Shown here: in pieces, positions 35,112 through 43,972 of the stretch
How the letters are laid out: every line of letters starts with the position of its first letter
Position numbering within the stretch: position 1 is the first letter of the stretch
Assembly (NCBI GenBank): GCA_964411985.1
Contig: CAYPNF010000037.1
Location: forward strand, 1-64,000
Reading direction: 5' to 3'
Source of the DNA: CAYPNF01 sp964411985
GTDB lineage: Bacteria > Verrucomicrobiota > Verrucomicrobiia > Limisphaerales > J093
Length of the DNA stretch: 64,000 nt
Translations under genes and position numbers: made by a program
The notes under the pieces: generated by a model
Seen by the model: only the letters and a program-made list of their open reading frames with translations
What the model was told of the DNA's origin: nothing
Databases searched by the model: none

Positions 35112-35268
35112 GGCCAGTGAATTGTCATCGTCCGTGCCCACGCGGCACCGAAGGCAGATTCGATCCCGCTCGTCAGGTTCTTATAGCACGCAAACCTTTG
35201 AGGCGTCGAGAGAAACGTCTTAACAAACTTTTCTTTGCATCTCTGCTTCATCGAAGCATGGTAGACCC

Positions 35269-36411
35269 ATGCACGCAACTTACCGTTGCTGGGCTGAGAT
35301 CGACCTGGAGGCCCTTCGGGGCAACCTCGCGTGGATCCGCCATCAGGTTGGCCCCAACGTAAAGGTCTTGACCGTGGTCAAAGCAGACGCCTACGGCCAC
35401 GGCTTGAAGCAGATCGCTGCTCTGTTGATGCAGAGCGGTACGGACATCTTTGGTGTTGCCAATCTTCGCGAAGCGGAGTCCATTCGCTCTGTGGGGGATG
35501 GATGGCCCATCCTCATGCTGGGATCTTGCCTTCCGCACGAGGTGCCCCTGGCCGTTCGTGATGGTATACATCCCACAATCTCCTGCTTTGAGGAAGCTTT
35601 GGAGTTCTCCAAGGCGGGCAGCCGGTTCGGAAAGACTGTCCAGGCCCATCTGAAGGTGGATACAGGTATGGGACGACTTGGCACACTTCCCAGTCAAGTC
35701 GCCTCACTGGTTTCACGCGTTGCGGCATTGCCTCATCTCCAGATTGCGGGCCTTCTTACCCATTTTGCCAACTCTGAGGATAGCGCTCAATACACACGCC
35801 GCCAGCTCCGGCTGTTTCGCGAGGTGCTGAAGACTGTCTCTTCTCTTGGGGTCTCCGTTCCAAACGTCCACTGCTGCAATAGCGGCGGGCTGCTCCACGA
35901 GCCCAACTCCTGCTTTAATCTGGTTCGACCGGGACTACTGGTGTATGGGATTATTCCCCCAGGCAAACGGCGGGCTCCTAAAGACCTCAAGGTCCGCCTC
36001 CGCCCAGCGTTAGCTTTGAAATGCAGGGTAACCCTGGTGCGCGAACTGCCGCCAGGAGCGAGTATCAGCTACGGGTGTACTTATCGTACGAAGCGCAACG
36101 CTCGGGTAGCGGTCCTAAGCGCCGGTTACGGGGATGGATATCCACGTGCGGGGAGCAACCGCGGTTTCGCCTTGGTCCGCGGGCAGCGATGCCCTATCGT
36201 GGGCCGGATTACGATGGACCAAATGATGGTTGATGTCTCCAAGGTCCCCGAAGTGGGTCGAGGTAATGAGGCGGTCCTGATCGGCCGCCAGGGCCAGGAC
36301 TGTATCTCGGCAAGTGAAGCCGCTGGATGGTGTGGCACTATTCCTTGGGAAATGCTCACGAATATTACCTATCGCGTGCCAAGGTTGTACATGGGAGGAG
36401 TTGCCTCCTGA
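35269..36411 (+). CDS. alr: Alanine racemase
   Basis: A 380-residue PLP enzyme making D-alanine for peptidoglycan. The PLP lysine is in VVKADAYGHG (K38), the second catalytic base Tyr in SISYGCTYRT (Y268), and GRITMDQMMVDVS is the family signature near the C-terminus. Length and domain order (N-terminal TIM barrel, C-terminal beta domain) are normal. The ATG at 35269 gives MHATYRCWAEIDLEAL, matching the usual start. It is divergent from the TDH-like gene with about 157 bases between them, and a zinc dehydrogenase gene follows 58 bases on. Cytosolic and probably essential unless a second copy exists elsewhere. Confidence 0.94.
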   Translation: MHATYRCWAEIDLEALRGNLAWIRHQVGPNVKVLTVVKADAYGHGLKQIAALLMQSGTDIFGVANLREAESIRSVGDGWPILMLGSCLPHEVPLAVRDGIHPTISCFEEALEFSKAGSRFGKTVQAHLKVDTGMGRLGTLPSQVASLVSRVAALPHLQIAGLLTHFANSEDSAQYTRRQLRLFREVLKTVSSLGVSVPNVHCCNSGGLLHEPNSCFNLVRPGLLVYGIIPPGKRRAPKDLKVRLRPALALKCRVTLVRELPPGASISYGCTYRTKRNARVAVLSAGYGDGYPRAGSNRGFALVRGQRCPIVGRITMDQMMVDVSKVPEVGRGNEAVLIGRQGQDCISASEAAGWCGTIPWEMLTNITYRVPRLYMGGVAS

Positions 36412-36469
36412 CCGGTTTTTCCCCGGATTCAATCCCAGAGGTAACCCAGCACAGCAGAAAGAATTCTCC

Positions 36470-37501
36470 ATGAAAGCAGCCGTTCTCCACGGAAAAGAAA
36501 CCGTTCACATTCAGGAGGTCGAAGCCAAGGCGCTCCAGCCCGGTGAGGTCCGGGTCCAGATCAAAGCGGCACTCACCTGCGGCACCGACTTGAAGGTGTA
36601 CCGACGGGGCTACCATGCCAAAATGATCGTGCCTCCCGCCGTGTTTGGTCACGAGTTGGCGGGGATTATCTCTGAGGTGTGTCACCCCTGCGGCGATTGG
36701 AAGCCCGGCGAACGAGTCGTCACCGCCAATTCCGCCCCCTGCGGCACTTGTTTTCATTGCCAGGCGGGCCAGGATAATCTCTGTGAAGATCTGCTGTTTC
36801 TGAACGGAGCCTATGGTGAATCGATCGTGATTCCGCCGCGGATCGTAGAGAAGAACCTCCTGCGTCTCGCCCCAGGGACTGGTTTCCCAGATGCGGCTCT
36901 CACCGAACCATTGGCCTGCGTGGTTCAGGGGGTGCAAGACCTCCAGATCCGCTCCGGCGAAAGGAGCCTGGTGATCGGTTCCGGCCCAATCGGCCTGATG
37001 TTCGTCGCCATAGCAAGGAGCCTGGGCAGCCACGTCACCATGGCAGGGCGCCGCGCCAAGCGATTGGAGCTTGGGGAAAAACTTGGAGCAAAGAACGTCA
37101 TCGACGTGGGTGGAGCAGGGGACCTGGTGAACCTGATCCGTAATCACTGCAAGGATCCTTTCGATGTCGTGTTCGAAGCGGTTGGGAAACCCGAAACTTG
37201 GGAGGCGTCCGTTTCCCTGGTGCGCAAGGGAGGCCGCGTCAATTTCTTCGGAGGTTGTCCCGCCGGAACATCGGTCAACCTGGATACCTCACTGATTCAC
37301 TATTCCAACTTGACGCTCCTGGCGAGCTTCCACCACACCCCCCGCACGATCCGCAAAGCCCTTCAGCTGATTGAGAGCGGAGTCATAACGGCAGCGGACT
37401 TCGTGGATGCCCAATGCGGGCTGACTCATCTGCCAGAGCTATTTCGCCAAATGGCCCAGGGCAACAGCGCTGTCAAAACACTTATCCAAGTAGACCGATA
37501 A
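36470..37501 (+). CDS. Zinc-dependent alcohol/sugar dehydrogenase (MDR family)
   Basis: A 343-residue medium-chain dehydrogenase. The catalytic zinc ligands are present: Cys in LTCGTDLKV, His and Glu in FGHELAGII, and a later Glu in LTEPLACVV. Structural zinc Cys are seen in APCGTCFHCQAGQDNLC. The Rossmann motif is VIGSGPIGLMFVAIARS. It resembles sorbitol, threonine or other polyol dehydrogenases; substrate unresolved. The longer frame from 36314 overlaps alr, so the ATG at 36470 (MKAAVLHGKE, a typical family start) is preferred. It provides a useful contrast with the nearby TDH-like protein, which lacks these ligands. The ATPase gene follows 14 bases after its stop. Confidence 0.87.
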   Translation: MKAAVLHGKETVHIQEVEAKALQPGEVRVQIKAALTCGTDLKVYRRGYHAKMIVPPAVFGHELAGIISEVCHPCGDWKPGERVVTANSAPCGTCFHCQAGQDNLCEDLLFLNGAYGESIVIPPRIVEKNLLRLAPGTGFPDAALTEPLACVVQGVQDLQIRSGERSLVIGSGPIGLMFVAIARSLGSHVTMAGRRAKRLELGEKLGAKNVIDVGGAGDLVNLIRNHCKDPFDVVFEAVGKPETWEASVSLVRKGGRVNFFGGCPAGTSVNLDTSLIHYSNLTLLASFHHTPRTIRKALQLIESGVITAADFVDAQCGLTHLPELFRQMAQGNSAVKTLIQVDR

Positions 37502-37515
37502 CCCCCCGCCACGCC

Positions 37516-39987
37516 ATGCAGGACTACGAAAAGCTCGGAGTGTTCTACCTGGGACGCCACTACGATCTCCAAGCGAGAAAGAGCCTCCCTGAACTGGCTC
37601 TCTACGAATCGAAACACCTGGTCACGCATGGACTCGTCGTGGGCATGACCGGAAGTGGCAAGACGGGGCTCTGCTTCGATATCATCGAGGAAGCGGTGAT
37701 GGACGGCATCCCCTCCATCGTGATTGATCCCAAGGGTGATCTTGGGAACCTCCTGCTCACTTTTGCAGATTTGCGGGGGGAAGATTTTGCTCCTTGGGTG
37801 AACGAGGACGACGCGCGCCGAGCTGGGCTTTCCACCGCTGACTTTTCCGCTCAACAAGCCGACCTCTGGCGCAAGGGCTTGGAAAAATGGGCTCAGGATG
37901 GCGAGCGTATCCGGAGACTTCGGGCCGCTGCCGACTTTGCGCTTTACACTCCTGGCAGCAGTGCCGGGCTCCAGGTTTCTATCCTCAAGTCCTTCGCCGT
38001 GCCGCCTCCTGAGATTCTGGAGGATGGCGAGTCGCTCCGGGAGCGGGTTGCGTCCAGCGTAACGGGCTTGCTCGGACTGGTGGGCATCACCGCTGATCCA
38101 GTGAAAAGCCGGGAGAGTGTCCTGCTGAGTCATTTGATCCTGAACGCGTGGCGCCAGGGCCGGGACTTGGATCTTGCCGGTCTAATTCAGGAGTTGCAGA
38201 ACCCATCCGTGCAGCGGATCGGTGTGTTGGATTTGGAGACATTCTACCCGGCCAAGGAACGGTTCGAACTGGCTATCCAACTGAACAATGTCCTGGCTTC
38301 GCCTGGTTTCGCCGCCTGGATGGAAGGAGAACCACTCGATGTCGGGCGTTTGCTTTTTGCCGAGACTGGTCGGCCCCGCGTGGCCATATTCTCCATAGCC
38401 CACCTGGGTGACTCGGAGCGGATGTTCTTTGTCACCTTGCTCCTCAATCAAGTCCTCAGCTGGATGCGTTCCCAGTCCGGCACCAGTAGCTTGCGTGCAA
38501 TGATCTATATGGACGAGATCGCCGGTTATTTCCCTCCAGTAGCTAATCCCCCGGCGAAGCAGCCTCTACTCACTCTTCTCAAGCAGGGGCGCGCCTACGG
38601 GGTCGGCGTGCTACTCGCCACGCAAAACCCGGTGGACCTTGACTACAAAGGCCTGGCCAACATTGGTTCCTGGTTCATCGGCAGGCTGCAGACCGAGCGT
38701 GATAAAGCACGCGTACTGGAGGGACTCGAGGGTACTGCTGCGGGACGGGGCTTGAGTTTCGACCGCAATGCGGCGGCCCAGGTCCTTGCTGGTTTGGGCA
38801 GTCGGGTCTTCCTCCTGCATAACGTTCATAAAGATGCCCCGGAGGTCTTCGAATCGCGCTGGACCATGTCCTACCTGAGGGGTCCACTGTCCCGTTCGCA
38901 GATCAAATCGCTGGTCGGATCCAGCCGCACAGTATCCAGCCCGCCCGAGGCATTGCCCCAACCCAGCGTTTCTGGTTATGCTCCTTCTGTTGTGAGGCTT
39001 GGAAGCTCAGGTTCCTCGTCGCGGCCCGTCCTGCCTCCTCAGGTGCCTCAGTTCTACGCTCCCATCTGTCCGAATCTCAAACCCGGCACGCCACTCCAGT
39101 ATGTTCCCCGCTTGCTCGCAGGCGCCCAGGTGCGTTTTGTGGACCCTACGCTGGGAGTCAACCAGACTCAGGATCTGCTCGCCGCAGTGGAGATCACCGA
39201 CGAGGCCATCGCCGTCGATTGGGCCACGGCCGAAGAACTCGCCATCAGCGCGAATGAACTAGAGAAGGTGCCCGTGCCGGCTGACTATGCCGCTTGCCCA
39301 TCTGCCGCCAGCCAGTTCAAGAACTATGCCGCTTGGGGTAAGGATTTCACTACTTGGATCCTGAACCATCAAAGCATCCAACTTCTGCGCTCCGAAGCTC
39401 TTGACCTGATTTCCAAGCCAGGCGAGGGAGAGCGTGAATTCAGGATTCGACTCCAACAGGTCGCCCGGGAAAGGCGCGATGACTCCGCGGAGAAGTTGCG
39501 AGCCAAGTACGCGCCTAAGACCGCGATGCTGCAAGATCGGCTCCGGCGAGCGGAGGCTGCCCGGGAGCGCGAAGCAGCCCAAGCCCAGCGTGCCAAACTG
39601 GATACCGTGATTTCCTTTGGCACCACCCTCCTGGGAGCTTTTCTGGGTCGGAAGACCCTTTCCTCCAGTACCGTCGGCAAAGCGGCGACCACAATTCGCA
39701 GCGCAAACCGGGCGTTTGGCCAGGCCGGGGACGTGGACCGGGCAGGGGAGACGGTGGAGCTTCTGAGGCAACAACTCCAGGAATTGGAGGCCCAATTCCA
39801 GGCTGAAGTGAGCGCCTTGAGAGTGGCAGAGGATCCCATGACGGGGAAACTCGAGGCGGTGAAGGTGAATGCTAAACGCCCGAACATCAACCTGCAGTTG
39901 GTGGCACTCGTTTGGCTTCCGTTTCGCTGTGGGCCCGCCGGCGAACTGGTTCCCGCGTATCAGTTGCCTCAGGCTCCGGTGGGGTGA
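37516..39987 (+). CDS. HerA/DUF87-type P-loop ATPase with long C-terminal extension
   Basis: An 823-residue cytosolic ATPase. Walker A is GLVVGMTGSGKTGLCFD (about residues 36-50), followed by IVIDPKGDLGNLL; Walker B is RAMIYMDEIAGYFPP, and LLATQNPVDLDYKGLANIGSWF (LLATQNPVDLDYKGL) is a sensor-like motif. These match HerA-type and VirB4/TraG-like DNA or protein translocases. The C-terminal third has a predicted long coiled-coil region (about 680-790, AEKLRAKYAPKTAMLQDRL and EAAREREAAQAQRA) containing a short hydrophobic or Gly-rich patch (TVISFGTTLLGAFLG), and then a final small domain. No NurA nuclease is next to it. The ATG at 37516 is chosen because the upstream extension overlaps the dehydrogenase. 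Role may be DNA translocation or a membrane-linked process; undetermined. Confidence 0.75.
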   Translation: MQDYEKLGVFYLGRHYDLQARKSLPELALYESKHLVTHGLVVGMTGSGKTGLCFDIIEEAVMDGIPSIVIDPKGDLGNLLLTFADLRGEDFAPWVNEDDARRAGLSTADFSAQQADLWRKGLEKWAQDGERIRRLRAAADFALYTPGSSAGLQVSILKSFAVPPPEILEDGESLRERVASSVTGLLGLVGITADPVKSRESVLLSHLILNAWRQGRDLDLAGLIQELQNPSVQRIGVLDLETFYPAKERFELAIQLNNVLASPGFAAWMEGEPLDVGRLLFAETGRPRVAIFSIAHLGDSERMFFVTLLLNQVLSWMRSQSGTSSLRAMIYMDEIAGYFPPVANPPAKQPLLTLLKQGRAYGVGVLLATQNPVDLDYKGLANIGSWFIGRLQTERDKARVLEGLEGTAAGRGLSFDRNAAAQVLAGLGSRVFLLHNVHKDAPEVFESRWTMSYLRGPLSRSQIKSLVGSSRTVSSPPEALPQPSVSGYAPSVVRLGSSGSSSRPVLPPQVPQFYAPICPNLKPGTPLQYVPRLLAGAQVRFVDPTLGVNQTQDLLAAVEITDEAIAVDWATAEELAISANELEKVPVPADYAACPSAASQFKNYAAWGKDFTTWILNHQSIQLLRSEALDLISKPGEGEREFRIRLQQVARERRDDSAEKLRAKYAPKTAMLQDRLRRAEAAREREAAQAQRAKLDTVISFGTTLLGAFLGRKTLSSSTVGKAATTIRSANRAFGQAGDVDRAGETVELLRQQLQELEAQFQAEVSALRVAEDPMTGKLEAVKVNAKRPNINLQLVALVWLPFRCGPAGELVPAYQLPQAPVG

Positions 39988-40733
39988 CTCTCCGGCGGTT
40001 GGGGCAGCTTCCGCGGCGATCGGCGAAAACCGTTACGGATCCAGACCCTCCACACCATCCATAGGGCTTCTCGCACAATTGCTTTGGACATCTTGGACGT
40101 GCCCTGGAAACGATCAGTGAAGATGATGGGCACCTCCACCACCTTCATTCCCTGACGCCAAATCATGTGCGTCGTCTCAATCTGGAAACTGTAACCGTTG
40201 CTGCGGATCCGATTCAGATCGATTGACTCAAGGGCACGCCGACGGAAGCACTTGAATCCGCCGGTTGGATCTGTGAAGGGCATGCCTGTAATCCATCGCA
40301 CGTACATGGCGGCCCCCATACTTAGCAGCAGACGCCTGAGCGGCCAGTTGATCACCCGAATGCCCTTCAGGTATCTCGAGCCCAGGACTAGATCAGCATC
40401 CCCGGCCGCCGCCAGAAACGACGGGATGTCCTTGGGGTTGTGCGAGAAATCGCCGTCCATCTCCATCACATACTCGTACTTCCGCTCCAAAGCCCAGGCA
40501 AACCCGGCACAATAGGCCCGCCCTAGGCCGTCCTTGGTCTTGCGATGGAGGACGTGCACCCGGGGATTCATGCTCGCGATCTCATCCGCAACTTGGCCTG
40601 TCCCATCGGGAGAATTGTCGTCCACCACGAGGAGCTCAACCTGGGTGGGCAATGAAAAGAGTAGATCCACGAGCGGCTGCAGGTTTGCCCGCTCGTTATA
40701 CGTTGGCACTACCACCAAAGTTCGCCCGTCCAT
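39969..40733 (-). CDS. Polyprenyl-phosphate mannosyltransferase-like GT2 enzyme (DPM1 type)
   Basis: A 254-residue family-2 glycosyltransferase resembling dolichol/polyprenol monophosphomannose synthase. Motifs: LVVVPTYNERANL, VVDDNSPDGTGQVADEI, the DXD-like EMDGDFSHNP and the acceptor-side QGTSKMSKAIVREA. It lacks the C-terminal membrane domain of longer relatives, ending soon after a Trp-rich helix (LWMVWRVW). It would transfer a sugar from a nucleotide donor to an undecaprenyl-type lipid carrier at the inner membrane. Its 3' end overlaps the ATPase 3' end by 19 bases tail to tail. Family call is firm; sugar and acceptor are inferred. Confidence 0.9.
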   Translation of the reverse strand: MDGRTLVVVPTYNERANLQPLVDLLFSLPTQVELLVVDDNSPDGTGQVADEIASMNPRVHVLHRKTKDGLGRAYCAGFAWALERKYEYVMEMDGDFSHNPKDIPSFLAAAGDADLVLGSRYLKGIRVINWPLRRLLLSMGAAMYVRWITGMPFTDPTGGFKCFRRRALESIDLNRIRSNGYSFQIETTHMIWRQGMKVVEVPIIFTDRFQGTSKMSKAIVREALWMVWRVWIRNGFRRSPRKLPQPPESHPTGA

Positions 40734-40868
40734 AGGTCTCAGGCAGATTATGCGAGAGAAAGCTACCCGAAGACAAGTCCGAGAATCAGCCCGTGAATCG
40801 CCTATCGCATCCCTCGAGGCGGGTGATTCCGACGAAAACTCCGTCCTACCCTGTTGAAGGGCAGTCGC

Positions 40869-41747
40869 TCAACGACCCACCGGGGCTTGGTAGACGCTCG
40901 GTTTGATCCGTTTCAAGGGTATCTGGAGTCCACAAAGGGATTCAGAGTGGCCAACGAAGAGGTACCCCCCTGGAACCAAGAACTGCATCAGTTTCTTCAC
41001 GATCTGCTCTTGGGTCGGTTTATCGAAGTAGATCATGACGTTTCGACAGAAGATGATCTCGAAAGGTCGCGAATGCCGAAAGCTCTTGATCAGGTTGATC
41101 TGTTGGTACTGAACTCTTTGGACGATATAGTCCTTGATCTTGAAGTTTCCTTCTTGGGTTCTCACCCCTTTGTTGAGGTACTTTGCCTGCCAGGCTGGAG
41201 GGACCGTGCGCAGACAGTCGGCCGGGTAGATGGCTTGCTTCGCCTTCTCCAGGATACGCAGGGAGATGTCGCTGGCGGTGATCTCCCAGTCCCATCCGGA
41301 CGACAGTGGATAGAATTGATCGAGATAGAAAGCAATGCTGTAAGGTTCCTCACCGGAAGAGGATGCAGCGCTCCAGACCCGGAACTTGGTTTTGCCTGGA
41401 GAGAGGATTCCCGGGAGAGCCGTCTTCACCATGAACTGAAAGTGCTCTTCTTCCCGGAGAAAATTGGTGAAATTGGTGGTAAGGGCATCGATCGCATGCT
41501 GCATCTCATCCTGATCGGTCTGCAAGATCTGGCAGTACTCCGAGAGATGGGCTACGCCTGCCTGGCGCATGCGCTTGCCCAGACGGGTTTTCACGAAAGC
41601 CTCCTTGTCCCTGCCTAACTGGATGCCGCAGTGATCGTAGATGTACTCCACCAGCCACTGGTGAGCCTTTTCCTCGCTTCGCTTGGAAATCCTAATGCTC
41701 GGTCGGGAAGAGAAGTGGGCGAAGAGCTGCATGGTAGGAAGCATCAT
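40869..41747 (-). CDS. cheR: CheR-type protein-glutamate O-methyltransferase
   Basis: A 292-residue SAM-dependent methyltransferase of the chemoreceptor CheR family. An N-terminal helical domain is followed by TTNFTNFLREEEHFQFM (the TNxTxFxRExxHF signature), the SAM-binding WSAASSSGEEPYSIAFYL, the ASDIS motif and FCRNVMIYFDKPTQEQIV, then FVGHSESL. The frame is open to 41849; the ATG at 41747 (or nearby 41744 or 41732) is a more sensible start. Flanking genes are unrelated and no cheA, cheB or receptor gene is in the window, so it is an orphan that may serve a Che system or an alternative receptor-methylation pathway elsewhere. Confidence 0.9.
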   Translation of the reverse strand: MMLPTMQLFAHFSSRPSIRISKRSEEKAHQWLVEYIYDHCGIQLGRDKEAFVKTRLGKRMRQAGVAHLSEYCQILQTDQDEMQHAIDALTTNFTNFLREEEHFQFMVKTALPGILSPGKTKFRVWSAASSSGEEPYSIAFYLDQFYPLSSGWDWEITASDISLRILEKAKQAIYPADCLRTVPPAWQAKYLNKGVRTQEGNFKIKDYIVQRVQYQQINLIKSFRHSRPFEIIFCRNVMIYFDKPTQEQIVKKLMQFLVPGGYLFVGHSESLCGLQIPLKRIKPSVYQAPVGR

Positions 41748-41995
41748 CGAGTTCCGCGTGCAGGCGAAGCCAAAGTCGTTCCGGGTTGGGAGACTTCGCT
41801 CACGGACCAACGCGATGTGGGAGGTGTTTTCCGGTGAACCCCTAAACAAATCACCATATCTCCTTACATCGGCGTTTTGTTCAGTTCTCTTGAGAACGAA
41901 ACCTTTCCGCTGTCACTTTCTTTTTGCGCTCCGTTTCCTCTGGCGATCCTTCAACCCTTGCAAGGGATGTCGTGGATGCCTAGTCTCCGTCCAAG

Positions 41996-43972
41996 ATGGA
42001 ATCAATGCTCAGACAGTGTCCCGTGGAAGGGGAAGTACCAACTGGAGCCGCGAGTTCTCGATGCCTCCACGTCCCAGCTTTGGGAAATCGCCGGAATCGG
42101 TGCGGTGGCTCTGTTTTGGTTTCCGTGGCCATGCTCTATTTGGCATCCAGCGGAGCTTTGTCGTCCTCACTGCCGACGGCATCCGCCCGCGGCGCCCGGA
42201 TGTCCCCAAGAAGCTCCCCTGCGTGGACCATACGCCCACCGTTTCGGGTGAACCTACTCCCGGGCCAAGCCACCTTCGTCTTCACGCTCTACGGGGTGCC
42301 CTCCGAAGTGGGGCCGCTCCGGGAACTCGTCCAAGTCATGCAGGAGCAGCATCTTGGAAACGGCTTCGACCCAGGCCCGGCTCCCAGTCCGGCCACCAAA
42401 CCGGTTTTTGATTACCTCGCCACCCTGGGTTGGCCCACCATTTGTTATCCTGGCTGCGCCGATATGCAGATCCAGGGCGGGCGTTGCGTGCTGGGCCCCG
42501 AAAGCCTGGCTGCTCTGGCAGGGATGGATCGCGCCCAGGTTTTCACCGCCGTCCAACTCGGGGAGTGGGGGTATTACTTCCATAACCTCTCCCCCAATGA
42601 ACCGTGGTGGCGAGATGTCTACGGGCCCGACTTCGAGAAGTACCGACACCTGATGAAACCAGCAGGTTTGGCCGGTTACGACCGGCGCCCTGTCAACCGG
42701 CGCGAATGCTACGAGGTGGTGAAAGACTATTTCACCAGCCGCAAGCGAGACCTGCTGGATCGCATCATCAGCGTGACAGGTCACTCGCATTACGAGGCGT
42801 ACGCAGGCGAATGGGGCGCCCGATGCATCGGTCTCGAGATCGCGGAGAACATCGCCTTTACTCAGTCCAAGTTCGCGTTCGCACGTGGTGCCTCACGGCA
42901 GTGGCAGTTGCCGTGGAGTGTCCAGGTAAGCCCCTGGTTCTCGGGAGCGTGCACCACCAGCGGCCCGTTGCGTCAGGAAGGCGGGGGTGCGCGGGGTTTG
43001 GACGCGGGCCATTCCTTAAGTCTCTATGAGCGGATGTGGCTGCACGGATGGTTCGCGGGAGCCGCCATGGTGACGCCCGAGAACAGCATCGCCATCTTCT
43101 TCGAGAAGCCGTCCGCGCCATGGCCGTTGACCACGCATGGGCGAAAGGCAGCGGAGCTCTTCCAGTTCATGCAAACCCATGATCGAGGGGTGCCCTTTAC
43201 TCCCGCGGCGGTCGTGCTCGATCACCTGTCCGGCTACAACGCCTACATGGACAGGCCCTGGGGGATCCTGGAACCAACGGAAGGCGATCGGCAGGTCCGG
43301 GATTTGTTCGATCATCAGCTTTTTCCCGGGAGTGACCATATCCATCACCAGCCTGACCCAGCAAATCCCGAGTCCAGTTATCTGCGAGCAACCCCCTATG
43401 GAGAAATCTTCGATGTCCAACTCAGCAGCGCATCGGCCCTGACCCTGGGGAGCTACCCGGTCCTTTTGCTGGCGGGAGATATCGAGTTTGACCAGGAGTT
43501 CGTGGCAAAGCTCGAACAGGCATTGAAGGGTGGCACCAAAGTGCTGCTCACCCCCGCGCTTCAGAAGGCGTTGAGCTCCCGTTCCGTGCGCTTAGCCAAG
43601 CATCGGGGCATCGAGACTTTGGAACCCTGGGTCAACCCTGAGACGGGACGCTCTACCGCCATTTCCGGTGCACGTCTCCGGCGGCTGAGTCGGGACACTC
43701 TTCCGCTCGAAATATTGGGAGACCCCATCCAGTACCAGATCAATCGCACCACCAAGGGGTGGGTGGTGGAGCTGATCAACAATACCGGCGTCAGCAAGAA
43801 ACCAGGTCAGCCGGCAAGCGTGGACCCATCGGCCATCGCCCGCGTACGGATCCAACCGAGGGTTTCCTACGCCTCGGCCAGGGAATGGCGCTCCAATCGA
43901 GTCTACTCGAAACGAGAGCCCTTGCAGGTCGAGGTAGGCTCCGGTGAAACCAAGTTTGTCGAGGTACGATGA
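41996..43972 (+). CDS. Unassigned secreted glycosidase-like protein beside GH172
   Basis: I cannot place this protein of up to 658 residues in a family. A hydrophobic stretch (SVLVSVAMLYLASSGALSSS, about residues 39-58) is a probable signal peptide, so the true start may be a TTG at 42080 rather than the ATG at 41996, and the first 28 residues as listed look non-coding. The mature part has TIM-barrel-like features: FDYLATLGWPTICYPGC, VTGHSHYEAYAGEWGARCIGLE (HSHYEAYAGEWGARCIG), LYERMWLHGWFAGAAMVTPEN (ERMWLHGWFAGAAMV) and, after residue 450, a Rossmann-like SYPVLLLAGDIEFDQEF...GTKVLLTPAL segment that recalls the trimerisation domain of GH42 enzymes, then a C-terminal beta tail. Its stop overlaps the start of the GH172 gene (ATGA). 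A new or divergent glycosidase is likely. Confidence 0.6.
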   Translation: MESMLRQCPVEGEVPTGAASSRCLHVPALGNRRNRCGGSVLVSVAMLYLASSGALSSSLPTASARGARMSPRSSPAWTIRPPFRVNLLPGQATFVFTLYGVPSEVGPLRELVQVMQEQHLGNGFDPGPAPSPATKPVFDYLATLGWPTICYPGCADMQIQGGRCVLGPESLAALAGMDRAQVFTAVQLGEWGYYFHNLSPNEPWWRDVYGPDFEKYRHLMKPAGLAGYDRRPVNRRECYEVVKDYFTSRKRDLLDRIISVTGHSHYEAYAGEWGARCIGLEIAENIAFTQSKFAFARGASRQWQLPWSVQVSPWFSGACTTSGPLRQEGGGARGLDAGHSLSLYERMWLHGWFAGAAMVTPENSIAIFFEKPSAPWPLTTHGRKAAELFQFMQTHDRGVPFTPAAVVLDHLSGYNAYMDRPWGILEPTEGDRQVRDLFDHQLFPGSDHIHHQPDPANPESSYLRATPYGEIFDVQLSSASALTLGSYPVLLLAGDIEFDQEFVAKLEQALKGGTKVLLTPALQKALSSRSVRLAKHRGIETLEPWVNPETGRSTAISGARLRRLSRDTLPLEILGDPIQYQINRTTKGWVVELINNTGVSKKPGQPASVDPSAIARVRIQPRVSYASAREWRSNRVYSKREPLQVEVGSGETKFVEVR

